A stretch of 64,000 nucleotides of DNA from Arthrobacter sulfonylureivorans (GCA_004000035.1 RJAE01000016.1:19977-83976), one strand, 5' to 3'; shown: positions 1 to 9,235, counted from the first letter of the stretch. Numbers and translations are program-made. The notes: generated from the letters alone by a model not told the origin.

Positions 1-1152
1 ATCATGTCGCTGGCGACCTTCGGCTTCGCCTACATCGCCCGGCCGGTGGGCGCCGTCTTCGTGGGCCACTTCGGCGACCGCATCGGCCGCCAGAAGGTGC
101 TGATGTTCACGCTGATCCTGATGGGTGCCGCGACCTTCACCATCGGCTGTATTCCCGACTTCGACACCATCGGCTGGTGGGCTCCGGCCATCTTGGTCTT
201 CTGCCGCCTGATGCAGGGCCTCTCCGCGGCGGGCGAGCAGGCCGGCGCCAGTTCGCTCACGCTCGAGCATGCGCCCGACGACCGCCGCTCCTTCTTCACC
301 TCCTGGATCCTTACCGGCACCCAGGGCGGGCAGATCCTTGCTGCCATGGTCTTCATTCCGGTGGTCGCGATGCCTGACGAGATCAAGTACGGCATCGGCT
401 GGCGGATTCCGTTCTGGCTCTCCGCCGTCGTTGTGATCGTCACCTATTTCATTCGCCGCTCGCTGCATGAAACCCCCACCTTCGAAGCCGCCAAGGCGAA
501 CAATGAACTGGCCAAGCTGCCGGTCGGTGTGCTGATGCGGAACCATTGGCGCGACGTGCTCCGGGTGATCTGCTGCGCCTTCATCGCCGCGGTCTCTACG
601 GTCTACGGCACGCTGGCGATCAAGTACGGCGCCGAAGTCGGCAGCGTCGACGAGGGCATCACCCTGTGGTTGGTGGTCGCAGGCAACATCGGCGCCCTCT
701 TTACCCAGCCGCTCTTCGGCAAACTAGCCGACCGGATCGGCCGCAAGCCGGTGTTCATCTACGGCGCGCTGGGCAGCGCCGCGATCATGCCGTTCTACTT
801 GCTCTCGATGGAATCGGGCAACACCCTTCTGCAGTTCACCCTGTCCGTGCTGGTCTTCTCCTGCGCCTATGCCGCGGCCAACGCCGTCTGGCCGTCCTTC
901 TACGCGGAGATGTTCAGCGCCAAGGTCCGGTTCTCCGGCTTGGCCATCGGCACCCAGATCGGCTTCCTGATGGCCGGCTTCGCGCCGTCCATCGTGGCCG
1001 CCATCGGCGGAATCCAGGAGGGCGGTTGGGTCGCCACCAGCATCTTCACCGCCGTGATCGCCGTCATCGCCTCGGTCTCGGCCTTGACCGCGCGGGAAAC
1101 CTACAAGGTGCCCACCGAGGAGCTCGGCCTGCGTCGTCCCGCAAGAGTCTGA
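1..1152 (+). CDS. MHS-type MFS permease, 5' end cut by window edge
   Basis: This is a secondary transporter of the metabolite:H+ symporter branch of the major facilitator superfamily. The visible part has about ten hydrophobic segments and the loop signature GHFGDRIGRQKVL near its start, repeated in the second half as GKLADRIGRKPV. The first in-frame ATG is at 4, but the frame is open to base 1. Family members normally carry roughly 50-70 more N-terminal residues, including the first membrane segment, so the true start almost certainly lies outside the window. Substrates of the family include proline/betaine, ketoglutarate, shikimate and citrate; nothing here decides between them. A strong hairpin follows the stop. 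Family confidence is high, substrate unknown. Confidence 0.85.
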   Translation: MMSLATFGFAYIARPVGAVFVGHFGDRIGRQKVLMFTLILMGAATFTIGCIPDFDTIGWWAPAILVFCRLMQGLSAAGEQAGASSLTLEHAPDDRRSFFTSWILTGTQGGQILAAMVFIPVVAMPDEIKYGIGWRIPFWLSAVVVIVTYFIRRSLHETPTFEAAKANNELAKLPVGVLMRNHWRDVLRVICCAFIAAVSTVYGTLAIKYGAEVGSVDEGITLWLVVAGNIGALFTQPLFGKLADRIGRKPVFIYGALGSAAIMPFYLLSMESGNTLLQFTLSVLVFSCAYAAANAVWPSFYAEMFSAKVRFSGLAIGTQIGFLMAGFAPSIVAAIGGIQEGGWVATSIFTAVIAVIASVSALTARETYKVPTEELGLRRPARV

Positions 1153-1170
1153 CCCTAGGAACAAGGACGT

Positions 1171-1218
1171 ACGACGCCGGCGGGAGGCTTTCTGGCGAAA
1201 GTCTCCCGCCGGCGTCGT
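1171..1218. terminator. Bidirectional intrinsic terminator
   Basis: A 16-bp perfect stem (1171-1186 with 1203-1218) extends inward to about 21 pairs around a six-base loop (ctggcg) and is followed by ctttaa. It lies between the converging permease and flavin oxidoreductase genes and can serve both. Confidence 0.8.
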
Positions 1219-1257
1219 GCTTTAAGCGAAGTGACGTCTAGCCGAAGTGTGGGTGGC

Positions 1258-2295
1258 CTACTGCGCCAGCTGCTCCCGGACCAGAGGGGCCACCTTGGTG
1301 CCGTAGAGCTCGATGGACTTCATCAGCTTCTCGTGCGGGAGCGATCCCAGGCTGTATTTCATGTCCCAGCGGGAGAGGCCCAGGCCCTTGGCCACCTTGA
1401 CGATCTTGGTGGCAACGGTCTCCGGCGAGCCGACGAACAGGGCGCCGTCTGGGCCCGCCTCGGCTTCGAACTGGCCGCGGGTCATCCGGCTCCAGCCGCG
1501 CTCGCGGCCGATCCGCTCCTGCATGTCGGCATACGGCAGCCACATCTCCTCGCGGGCCTCTTCGTCCGTGTCCGCGACGTAGCCGGGCGAGTGCGCGCCG
1601 ATGGGCAGCGCGGGCTTTTCGAACTGGTCCAGCGCGCGCTGGTAGAGGTCGGTGAAGGGCGCGAAGTTCATCGGTGCGCCGCCGATGATGGCCAGCATCA
1701 GCGGCAGCCCGTAATGGGCGGCGCGGACCACCGACTGCGGCGTGCCGCCGACGGCGATCCAGGTCTTCAGGCTGCCGGACGCCGTGGGCGGGTAGATCCG
1801 CTTGTTGTCCAGCCGGGGCCGGGTGCGGCCGGCCCAGGTGACCGGTTCTTCTTTGAGCAGTTCGGTGAAGAGCTGGAGCTTCTCATCGAAGAGGACGTCG
1901 TAGTCGGCCAGGTCCAGGCCGAACAGCGGGAAGGACTCAGTGAAGGAGCCGCGGCCCAGGATTACCTCGGCGCGGCCGTTGGAGGCGGCGTCCAGGGTGG
2001 AGAAGCGCTGGAAGACTCGGACGGGATCATCCGAGCTGAGCACGGTGACGGCGGAGCCGAGCCGGATCCGGCTGGTCTGGCCGGCGATCGCGGCCAGCAC
2101 CACGTCCGGGGCGGACACGGCGAAGTCCTCGCGGTGGTGTTCGCCGATGCCGATGAAGTCCAGGCCCACCTCGTCGGCCAGCTTGGCTTCGGCGATGACG
2201 TTCCGGATGACCTGGTCGTGCGGCAGGAGCTTTCCGTCCGCCCCGGTGGTGACGTCCCCGAAGGTGTCCAGCCCGAGTTCGATTGTCTGCGCCAC
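1258..2295 (-). CDS. LLM-class flavin-dependent oxidoreductase
   Basis: This is a luciferase-like monooxygenase family protein (TIM barrel using reduced FMN or F420) of about 345 residues. Visible family features are the N-terminal barrel strand ELGLDTFGDV, a conserved GIGEHHRED stretch, and LGSAVTVLSSDDPVRVFQRFSTLD followed by a conserved glycine-rich stretch (ILGRGSF). The GTG at 2295 was chosen because AAAGGCGG precedes it at suitable distance; an in-frame ATG at 2340 has no such site. It follows the lipase maturation factor gene on the same strand by about 80 bases, so the two may be cotranscribed. Substrate and cofactor cannot be read from the sequence. Confidence 0.85.
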   Translation of the reverse strand: MAQTIELGLDTFGDVTTGADGKLLPHDQVIRNVIAEAKLADEVGLDFIGIGEHHREDFAVSAPDVVLAAIAGQTSRIRLGSAVTVLSSDDPVRVFQRFSTLDAASNGRAEVILGRGSFTESFPLFGLDLADYDVLFDEKLQLFTELLKEEPVTWAGRTRPRLDNKRIYPPTASGSLKTWIAVGGTPQSVVRAAHYGLPLMLAIIGGAPMNFAPFTDLYQRALDQFEKPALPIGAHSPGYVADTDEEAREEMWLPYADMQERIGRERGWSRMTRGQFEAEAGPDGALFVGSPETVATKIVKVAKGLGLSRWDMKYSLGSLPHEKLMKSIELYGTKVAPLVREQLAQ

Positions 2296-2377
2296 GCTGT
2301 GGCCGCCTTTCGTCTGCGTTGAGGGTGCATGCAAATGCATCTTGTGGTTACATGTGGAAACCTCGGACAGGGCCCGG

Positions 2378-3796
2378 TTATTCCGCCGTGCGCGGCCGGG
2401 AGAGCGGGGGCACCAGTTGGCCCGACTCGCTCCGGATCCACCACTGCCCGGTCCGCCGCCTCTCCGCCCACGTGGAAAAGCGGTAGTGGTACAGCGTCGC
2501 ACGCACCAGCAGAGGGGGTTCCCCGTCGAACGGATCGTGCCGCAGCAGCTTCAGTGTGGCCCTGTCTGCCTCCAGCAACCGCCGCAGCAGCGGGATGAAC
2601 CAGCTGGCGCCGGGCGAGCCCAAGGCCAGGAACCACATCAGCCAGTCCAGTCTCAAGTGGTACGGGGCGAACTGCCGCGGCATCCGCCGCGGGTCCCCGG
2701 GCTTGCCCTTGAAGCCGTACTCTTGCCAGTGGACGCCGTCCGCCGACCCTTCCACCACCACTTCGTACCGTTGCCGGGTGATGGAACCGAACGCGCCGTA
2801 CGCGTTGGCCAGGTGCCAGTTATTGAAGCTGGCGTTCATCAACTGGCGCTTGGCGAACAGGTTCTTCAGCGGCCAGTAGCTCAGGTACACCAGCAGGGCG
2901 CTGACCGCGAGCACCAGCACGATGAACCACCCCGGCTCCGGCTGGTACTGCGGAGTGAAGTCGCCGACCGGCAGGATGGCCTGAACCGCGCCGTCGGACA
3001 CCGCGGAGAAGGCCAGCAGGACGGTCAACGTATTCAGCCAGGCGAAGTTGCCGGAGGCCACCAGCCACAGCTGCGTGAAGATCACCACCGTGGCCGCGAT
3101 GCTGCCCACCGGCTGCGGAAGGAACAGGAAGAAGGGCACCACCAGCTGGGCAAAATGGTTGCCGGCCACCTCCACCTTGTGCAGCGGTTTGGGCAAGTGG
3201 TGGAAAAACCAGCTGGCCGGATTCGGCATCGGCTGGGTCTCATGGTGGTAATACAGGGCGGTCAGGTCCCGCCACACGGTATCGCCCCGCATCTTGATCA
3301 TTCCGGCACCGAACTCCAGCCGGAACACCAGCCAGACGAACAGCCACAGCACCGGAGCCGGCGGTGCCACCCGGTCCGAGCCCAGAAACGCGGCCAGGAA
3401 GCCCGCCTCCAGCAGCAGCGTCTCCCAGCCGAAGCCGTAGAATGTCTGGCCCACGTTCACAATGGACATGTACAGGAACCACAGCACCAGGAACGCCAGC
3501 AGCGGCACCCACGGCGGGCCCCATTGCGGCAGCCCCGCCACCAGCAGCGCTGAAACAACGACGCCGGTGCCCGCCACGGCGCGCAGCCTGCCGTCGGTGT
3601 AGCCCCAGCGGAAGAGGGTGAAGCCGCGCGGCGTGCGCCGTTCCAGCAGCTGTGGCACGGGGAGCAGCCCGTGTTCGCCCAGCAGGGCGGGGAACTGGGC
3701 CAAGGCGGATGCGAAGGCAATCAGGAACACCGCGGCGATGCCGCGCTGCAGCACTTGCCGCGCCAGCTCAAACCCCTCGGCGCTGAACCACTCCAT
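2378..3796 (-). CDS. Lipase maturation factor family membrane protein
   Basis: This 472-residue polytopic membrane protein matches the lipase maturation factor (LMF1-like) family. It has an N-terminal hydrophobic segment, several internal helices, and the conserved central stretch FRLEFGAGMIKMRGD followed by W..LTALYYHHETQP.PN. The C-terminal half contains the soluble stretch with RYEVVVEGS and the LRLDWLMWF motif. In animals the family helps lipoprotein lipase fold in the ER; bacterial homologues are common in actinobacteria and their role is not established. The ATG at 3796 begins a clean hydrophobic N-terminus. Family assignment is firm, function is open. Confidence 0.88.
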   Translation of the reverse strand: MEWFSAEGFELARQVLQRGIAAVFLIAFASALAQFPALLGEHGLLPVPQLLERRTPRGFTLFRWGYTDGRLRAVAGTGVVVSALLVAGLPQWGPPWVPLLAFLVLWFLYMSIVNVGQTFYGFGWETLLLEAGFLAAFLGSDRVAPPAPVLWLFVWLVFRLEFGAGMIKMRGDTVWRDLTALYYHHETQPMPNPASWFFHHLPKPLHKVEVAGNHFAQLVVPFFLFLPQPVGSIAATVVIFTQLWLVASGNFAWLNTLTVLLAFSAVSDGAVQAILPVGDFTPQYQPEPGWFIVLVLAVSALLVYLSYWPLKNLFAKRQLMNASFNNWHLANAYGAFGSITRQRYEVVVEGSADGVHWQEYGFKGKPGDPRRMPRQFAPYHLRLDWLMWFLALGSPGASWFIPLLRRLLEADRATLKLLRHDPFDGEPPLLVRATLYHYRFSTWAERRRTGQWWIRSESGQLVPPLSRPRTAE

Positions 3797-3931
3797 GGCA
3801 CCTCCAACGCTACGGCGGACCGGTCTAGTGTCAAGGTGGTTGGCCCGGCTCAGGGCGGCGGGCTTGGCCCCAGACGGCGGCGCCGCCGTTACCGGCGGAA
3901 CCCGCTCAAGAGCTACAGTCCCCGCTCAATG

Positions 3932-3965
3932 CTGCAGGCCCGGCTCAAGAGAGCCGGGCCTGCAG
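3932..3965 (-). terminator. Hairpin downstream of the OFA transporter operon
   Basis: A perfect 15-bp inverted repeat (3932-3946 with 3951-3965) closes a four-base loop. It lies 46 bases past the stop of the small transporter subunit. No T-run follows, so it may be a weak or factor-assisted terminator. Confidence 0.55.
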
Positions 3966-4010
3966 GTGCGTCTCGCTTCACCGGGGCTGCCGGTCAAGCG
4001 GGTCGAAGGA

Positions 4011-4112
4011 TCAGCCGAAGAGCGCCGGGACCTTCATCAGGGTCTGGGTGATGCCGTAGAGCAGCGGGATGCCGACCAGCACCCAGCCGAGGGCTACTTG
4101 TGCTTTCTTCAT
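4011..4112 (-). CDS. MFS transporter small subunit (33 aa) beside OFA permease
   Basis: This is a 33-residue membrane peptide that reads MKKAQVALGWVLVGIPLLYG and then ITQTLMKVPALFG. It has one hydrophobic helix with a basic N-terminus and matches the small proteins typically encoded directly after OFA-family permeases. Its ATG lies one base after the permease stop (TGA-C-ATG), and an AGGAGG ribosome binding site sits inside the end of the permease gene, so translation is probably coupled. It likely associates with the permease in the membrane. The role of these subunits is not well defined. Confidence 0.8.
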   Translation of the reverse strand: MKKAQVALGWVLVGIPLLYGITQTLMKVPALFG

Positions 4113-4113
4113 G

Positions 4114-5514
4114 TCAGGCCTCCTTTCCGGCCATCGCGGATTCGCCGGCTTCTCTGGCCGGGGCCTCATGGAACTTGCTGTCCACCGGCTTGACCATCAG
4201 GTTGGCAATGAAACCGATCACCAGCAGGCCTACCATGGTCAGCAGCGCCGGCTGGTAGGCCTGCGCCGTGAGTTCGCCGGGCTTGCCCTGCGCGTCCAGG
4301 AAGGCGTTGACGATCAGCGGTCCGGCAATGCCTGCGGCGGACCAGGCCGTGAGCAGCCGGCCGTGGATGGCGCCCACCTGGAAGGTGCCGAACAGGTCGC
4401 GCAGATAGGCCGGCACCGTGGAGAATCCGCCGCCGTAGAAGCTGATGATGACGGCCGCCAGCAGCACGTACAGCCCGGTGGACGTGTAGCCGAACAGGGC
4501 CAGCACCACGTAAAGCACGGCGCCGACGCCCAGGTACAGCATGTAGTTGTTCTTGCGGCCCAGGTAGTCGGACGTGGTGGACCAGACGAACCGGCCGCCC
4601 ATGTTCGCGATCGAGAGCAGACCCACGAAACCGGCGGCAACGCCCGCCGTCACCAGCGAGACGCCGTCGGGCTGGCGGAAGAAGTCCTGGATCATCGGCG
4701 AGGCCTGTTCCAGAATACCGATGCCCGCGGTGACGTTGCAGAACAGGGCGATCCACACCAGCCAGAACTGGCGGGTCTTGATGGCGTTCTTCGCCGAAAC
4801 GTTCGCCGTGGTGACCAGCGACTTGGTCTTGACCTTGGCGGCGTCGAAGCCGTCCGGCTTCCAGTCGGCGGCCGGAACCTTGATGGTGAAGGCGCCAAAC
4901 AGCATGTAGGCCAGGTAGACCACGGCCAGGGTCAGGAAGAGCTTGCCGACCGCGTCGCCGCTGGCCACCCAGCCCGGCGTGCCGTCGAAGCTGGGGTCGT
5001 AGAACTGCAACAGCGCAGTGGAGACCGGGCTGGCAATCAGAGCGCCGCCGCCGAAGCCCATGATCGCCATCCCGGTGGCCAGACCGGGGCGGTCGGGGAA
5101 CCATTTGATCAGCGTGGACACGGGGGAGATGTAGCCGATGCCCAGGCCGATGCCGCCGATCACGCCATAGCCCAGGTAAACCAGCCAGAGCTGGCCGGTG
5201 AAGATGCCCAGCGAACCGACCAAGAAGCCGGAACTCCAGAAGAGCGCCGACGTGAACATGGCCATTCGCGGACCGTTGCGGTCCACCCAGGTGCCCATCA
5301 CCGCGGCGGACAGTCCCAGCATCACCATGGCAATGGAGAAGATGATGCCGATCTCGGTCAAGCTCACATCAAAGTGGGCCACCAAGGCGTTCTTGTACAC
5401 GCTGGTGGCGTAGGCCTGGCCAATGCACAGATGCACGGCCAGGGCCGCCGGCGGAATCAGCCAGCGGTTAAAGCCCGGAGGGGCGATCGTACGCGATCGG
5501 TCCAACCAACTCAT
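4114..5514 (-). CDS. OFA family MFS transporter (oxalate/formate antiporter-like)
   Basis: This permease of about 466 residues has twelve predicted membrane segments and resembles the oxalate:formate antiporter family, which exchanges small carboxylates. Characteristic are the glycine-rich segment GVIGGIGLGIGYISPVSTLIKWFPDRPG and its continuation GLATGMAIMGFGGGA. The ATG at 5514 was preferred over the one at 5532 because AAAGGA lies about nine bases upstream. The gene heads a two-gene unit with the 33-residue subunit. A CRP-like palindrome is found at 5561-5576. The actual substrate is unknown; many family members are annotated only by homology. Confidence 0.87.
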   Translation of the reverse strand: MSWLDRSRTIAPPGFNRWLIPPAALAVHLCIGQAYATSVYKNALVAHFDVSLTEIGIIFSIAMVMLGLSAAVMGTWVDRNGPRMAMFTSALFWSSGFLVGSLGIFTGQLWLVYLGYGVIGGIGLGIGYISPVSTLIKWFPDRPGLATGMAIMGFGGGALIASPVSTALLQFYDPSFDGTPGWVASGDAVGKLFLTLAVVYLAYMLFGAFTIKVPAADWKPDGFDAAKVKTKSLVTTANVSAKNAIKTRQFWLVWIALFCNVTAGIGILEQASPMIQDFFRQPDGVSLVTAGVAAGFVGLLSIANMGGRFVWSTTSDYLGRKNNYMLYLGVGAVLYVVLALFGYTSTGLYVLLAAVIISFYGGGFSTVPAYLRDLFGTFQVGAIHGRLLTAWSAAGIAGPLIVNAFLDAQGKPGELTAQAYQPALLTMVGLLVIGFIANLMVKPVDSKFHEAPAREAGESAMAGKEA

Positions 5515-5560
5515 CGTTGGGCGTCCTTTCAAAGACGGGGTGCGAGGCAGAACTGCAACA

Positions 5561-5576
5561 TGTGTTTCAGTTCACA
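5561..5576. promoter_or_regulatory. Candidate CRP/GlxR-type operator
   Basis: The 16-mer TGTGTTTCAGTTCACA matches the CRP-type consensus TGTGA-N6-TCACA at nine of ten arm positions. It lies about 50 bases upstream of the OFA transporter start, a reasonable position for control of a carboxylate uptake gene. This is inference from motif and position only. Confidence 0.4.
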
Positions 5577-5697
5577 TCCTCACTGATGGTTACGCTAAGC
5601 AACCGGATTAGCCCGGCGTGTCGCGGAACCCTTTCCCGCCCCCGGGCGATTCCGGCGGCCCCTGCCCTCCGGGCAGCATGGCCGGTACGGTGGAGGA

Positions 5698-7296
5698 ATG
5701 GAACAGGTCCTCGCCGTTCGGGGCGTGGGTGGCTACCGCCGCTACCGGGCCCCGGCGCTCGCCGTCGCCCCATCCGGCAGCGTGATGGCCGCCTATGCAG
5801 GCCTGGGCGGGCAGGCCGGGCTACGCCGCTCCGGCGACCTGCTGCTGCGCCGCAGTTTCGACGGCGGAGCCAGCTGGGAGCCGCAACAGGTGGTCTGGGC
5901 GGGCCAAGCCGGGCAGGCGCCCGGCCGGGCCGGGCTGCTGTCCGACGCCGCGACCGGGCGGATCCTGATGGCCTTCGTGGCCCGGGACAACGCCGGCAGC
6001 GCTGACCCGGTTGCCCCCACCGCCGTGGACCGTCGCTTTGAACTGATGTCATCCGACGACGACGGCGCCACCTGGCAGCACCGGACAGTCACCCCGCGGT
6101 TGGCCTCGGACACTGTGACCGGACTGGCCGGTGCCGGCTCAGGGACCGGGCTGCATGCCGGGCCGTTCGCCGGACGGCTGCTGGTGCAGTTCGCCGTGAC
6201 GGCCAGCGGCGGGCGGCCAGGGGCAGCGTCCGGCTACAGCGACGACCACGGTGAGAGCTGGACCGTCGGGGAGCCGCTGGATGTGCCGGCCACCGGTCCG
6301 ACGGTCTCGGCGATGCCGGGGGCCTCCGAGGCCTTCGAAGCGCCGCCGGCCTCCCCGGCAGTGGAAATGCCGGAGCCGGACTCGGGCGCTGCGGCCTGTT
6401 TGGCCGACGGGCGAGTGCTGCTGCAGATTGGCGCCGCTCCCATCCGATGGGCGGCTCTCTCCGACGACGGTGGGCACAGCTATGGACCGCTGCGGCCGGT
6501 AGAGGAGTTGCCCGATCCCGGCGGCAGCGGCTCGCTGATCCGCTTCGACGGGCTGCCAGCCTTGGGCGGGCTGGCCGCACCGGTGAGCGGCCACTGGTTG
6601 CTGGCGGCCAACTGCCAGGATGCCGTGCTGAACCGGAACGTGGTGCTCAGCCTGTCGCGGGACGACGGCGAATCCTGGCCGCACAAACTCACCATCTGGG
6701 GCAGCGGAGCCAGCGGACCGGCCGTGGTGCGGCTGGCCGACGGACGGATTGGCGTGCTGTACGAGCGGCAGGGTGGCCGCGAACTTACCTACGCCCCGGC
6801 CGATCCCGGGATGCTGCGGACGGCCTGGCCGCGCGGAGCGGTGACGCGAAAGGCCGACGAAGGCACTGGCGGGCCGCGGCCCGAGACCGGCCCGCTGCCA
6901 GTGGCCAGAGACTATCCGTTGCGCTTCGACATGGTGCTGCATGCCATCGTCAGTTCGGACAAGGGGCCGCCGCAGCCGGGCTATCGCGCCGGGGACGTGC
7001 TCGTCTTTGCCGGACGGGCGCGGGTTCTGGGGCCGCAGTACTTGAGCGTGCAGCTGTCGGGAGCGGTCGACAACGCCGGGGATTTTCCGCCGCAGCAACT
7101 GGGGCCGGGCGGGGAGGCACACTACTTCCATCCTGTCCACACGGTGACCGCCGCCGACGTCGCTGCCCGCCGTTTCACCGTAGCCTTCACCTGTACTGCG
7201 GCCCCGGTGGACGCCGCTTCCGGAAGTGCCGCGGTGGTGGGCCGAACGCGGGAGTTCAGCCTCGACGTCGTGAGCGGAGAAATCGGCGAGGGGTGA
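5698..7296 (+). CDS. Exo-alpha-sialidase-like six-bladed propeller (GH33-like)
   Basis: This 532-residue protein carries five Asp-box motifs (S-x-D-x-G-x-x-W type): SFDGGASW, SDDDGATW, SDDHGESW, SDDGGHSY and SRDDGESW, the hallmark of sialidase propellers. Near the N-terminus the usual Y/F-R-I-P arginine motif appears as YRRYRAPAL, so catalytic competence should not be assumed. Beyond about residue 400 a beta-rich domain follows, resembling the Ig-like modules found after bacterial sialidase propellers. There is no signal peptide or membrane anchor, which is unusual for an enzyme acting on external glycans. GGAGG lies very close to the ATG, so the start is slightly uncertain. Confidence 0.8.
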   Translation: MEQVLAVRGVGGYRRYRAPALAVAPSGSVMAAYAGLGGQAGLRRSGDLLLRRSFDGGASWEPQQVVWAGQAGQAPGRAGLLSDAATGRILMAFVARDNAGSADPVAPTAVDRRFELMSSDDDGATWQHRTVTPRLASDTVTGLAGAGSGTGLHAGPFAGRLLVQFAVTASGGRPGAASGYSDDHGESWTVGEPLDVPATGPTVSAMPGASEAFEAPPASPAVEMPEPDSGAAACLADGRVLLQIGAAPIRWAALSDDGGHSYGPLRPVEELPDPGGSGSLIRFDGLPALGGLAAPVSGHWLLAANCQDAVLNRNVVLSLSRDDGESWPHKLTIWGSGASGPAVVRLADGRIGVLYERQGGRELTYAPADPGMLRTAWPRGAVTRKADEGTGGPRPETGPLPVARDYPLRFDMVLHAIVSSDKGPPQPGYRAGDVLVFAGRARVLGPQYLSVQLSGAVDNAGDFPPQQLGPGGEAHYFHPVHTVTAADVAARRFTVAFTCTAAPVDAASGSAAVVGRTREFSLDVVSGEIGEG

Positions 7297-7384
7297 CGCG
7301 GCTCTCTGCCTCTTCGGGAGTGTTCTCCCGGTATCAGTGTGCAAGGATTTAACCGGGATCAACGAGGCCGCCGTCACGGTGGCG

Positions 7385-9070
7385 ATGACGCAGAACGGAG
7401 TGGGAGTGCAAGACAAGGACCCAGACCAGGAATCCATGTCGCCCATGACTCCGCAGGCGGGAATGCTGCCGATCATCAAGCCGAAAAACGTTCCTGTTCC
7501 CGACGCCGGCTCCGGCCGTTCCACGGCCCCCGGACGCACCGGCTCCACCGCGGGGCCACAGCCCACCCATCCTCCCGTGCCGCGCCCGACGGACCGGCCG
7601 GTGGCCAAGCAGGTCAAGCCGGTTCCGACCGGAACCGCACCGTTGCGCGCTTCGGCGGCGGCATCGCGCTCCAACGTGGCTGCCCGCCGGATGCTGCGCA
7701 AACTGGTGCAGGGCGAGGCGCCGCCCACCGCGCCGATGAGCATTGTGGAGCGGCTGGCCGGCAGCCCGTACGCCAACCCGATGATCCAGGCTGCCGGAAT
7801 CGACGCCTCTGCGCGGATTACGTTGGACTTTGCCCTGGACGTGGCGGAAACCATGTTCCGTTACGGGGCCGGCGCGCTGGAGGTGGAGACCAGCATCATT
7901 GCCGTCACCGCGGCGTTCGGCCTCAGCGACATCGACGTGGACATCACCAACCAGTCCGTGCTGATCAACTACGCGAAACCGGACACCGTGCCGATCACCG
8001 TGATGCGCGTGGTGCGTTCCTGGACCAACAACTACGCTGGCCTTTCCCTGGTGCACGAACTGGTCACCGACATCGTCAACGGCGGCGTGGGCCGCAGTGA
8101 AGCCAAGGAGCGGCTGCAGGAAATCACCTCCCGCCCCAAGCCCTTCCCGCGCTGGATGGCCATCGGCGCGGGCGGCGTTTTTGCCGGAGCCATCGTTGCC
8201 TTCCTCGGTGGCAGCATTTTCGCAGCCCTCGTGGGCAGCATCTCCACCCTGTTGATGGGTTTGGTGGGGAAGAAGCTGAGTAAATGGCGGATGCCGGACT
8301 TCTTCATCACCGGCATCGGCGCTTGCCTGGCCACGGTGATGGCGCTGCTGTTCTGGGCCCTGCACGTGCCGTTGAGTCCGTCGCTGGTGATCGCCGGCGG
8401 CATCCTGTTCTTGCTGCCCACCGGGCGCCTGGTCTCGGCCACGCAGGATGCCATCAACGGCTTCCCGGTCACCGCGTCCGGGCGCTACCTCTCAGCCTTC
8501 TTCACCTTCGCCGCCATTGCCGCCGGCGTCGCGGTGGGGCTGGTGGGGGGCACCATGACCGGCATCAGCCTCCCTGAAGTCTTCGTGCAAGGCGAGGGAA
8601 GCTACCCCTATGTGGTGCGGGCGCTCCTGCTCATGGTGGCGACGATGGCCATCTGCATGACCGAGCAGACCAAACTGAACATGCTGCTGCCCACGGCCGC
8701 CGTGGGCCTGGCGGGGCTGCTGATCTACGACTTCGTGCTGTGGGCAGGAATCGGGGACCGGATCGCCCCGGCCGTCGGCGCCGTGGTGATCGGTTTCCTG
8801 GGCCGTATTGTCGGCCTGCGGATGGGCTCGCCGCAGCTGGTGGTGGCCGTCCCCGCGGTGCTGTTCCTGCTGCCTGGCCTGTCCGTGTTCCGGTCCATCT
8901 ACGAACTGACCGTCAACGCGGAGGCGCCGTTCAATGGCATCCTGGGACTGTTCGGTGCGCTGACCGTGATCCTGGCGATCGCCGGCGGTGCGGTGCTGGG
9001 CGACAACTTGGCCCGTCCGTTCACCAAGGGACTGGGATCGAACGAAAGCCGGCGGGCCCGGCGCCGGTAA
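7385..9070 (+). CDS. ThrE-family threonine/serine exporter
   Basis: This protein of about 560 residues has a proline-rich cytoplasmic N-terminus of roughly 100 residues, a soluble conserved ThrE domain (TLDFALDVAETMFRYGAGALEVE, with an FGLSDIDVDIT stretch), and then about ten membrane helices in two blocks, as in Corynebacterium ThrE, which exports threonine and serine by proton motive force. The start is uncertain: GTG 7337, ATG 7385 and GTG 7406 are all in frame and none has a convincing ribosome binding site. ATG 7385 is given as a compromise. The gene converges on the siderophore-interacting protein gene. Confidence 0.87.
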   Translation: MTQNGVGVQDKDPDQESMSPMTPQAGMLPIIKPKNVPVPDAGSGRSTAPGRTGSTAGPQPTHPPVPRPTDRPVAKQVKPVPTGTAPLRASAAASRSNVAARRMLRKLVQGEAPPTAPMSIVERLAGSPYANPMIQAAGIDASARITLDFALDVAETMFRYGAGALEVETSIIAVTAAFGLSDIDVDITNQSVLINYAKPDTVPITVMRVVRSWTNNYAGLSLVHELVTDIVNGGVGRSEAKERLQEITSRPKPFPRWMAIGAGGVFAGAIVAFLGGSIFAALVGSISTLLMGLVGKKLSKWRMPDFFITGIGACLATVMALLFWALHVPLSPSLVIAGGILFLLPTGRLVSATQDAINGFPVTASGRYLSAFFTFAAIAAGVAVGLVGGTMTGISLPEVFVQGEGSYPYVVRALLLMVATMAICMTEQTKLNMLLPTAAVGLAGLLIYDFVLWAGIGDRIAPAVGAVVIGFLGRIVGLRMGSPQLVVAVPAVLFLLPGLSVFRSIYELTVNAEAPFNGILGLFGALTVILAIAGGAVLGDNLARPFTKGLGSNESRRARRR

Positions 9071-9140
9071 GGGGGCTCGCCCGGGGCAGGTCTGATCAGG
9101 CCTGCTCAGGTCTGGGGGTCCTTGGGGGAGGGCGCCTAAA

Positions 9141-9235
9141 CCGCCGGTGCGGGTTTGATCAGGCCCGCACGTTCTCCGGGAAGGGCGCCGAAACCGCCGG
9201 TGCGGGTCAAATCAGGCCTGCACGTTCTCCGGGAA
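9141..9235. repeat. 53-bp tandem duplication spanning a stop codon
   Basis: Two near-identical units (starting at 9141 and 9194, period 53) contain the C-terminal codons and stop of the siderophore-interacting protein gene. The right-hand copy is the genuine gene end and the left-hand copy lies beyond the stop. Each unit also holds a short GTGCGGG...CCCGCAC hairpin that may serve as a terminator between the converging genes. Confidence 0.75.

Noticed and set aside
1231-2322. Long plus-strand open frame across the flavin oxidoreductase gene
   Set aside because: It is an antisense shadow caused by high GC; composition is Arg/Gly/Ala-rich with no family resemblance, and the minus-strand gene is well supported. 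The same holds for most long antisense frames in the window.
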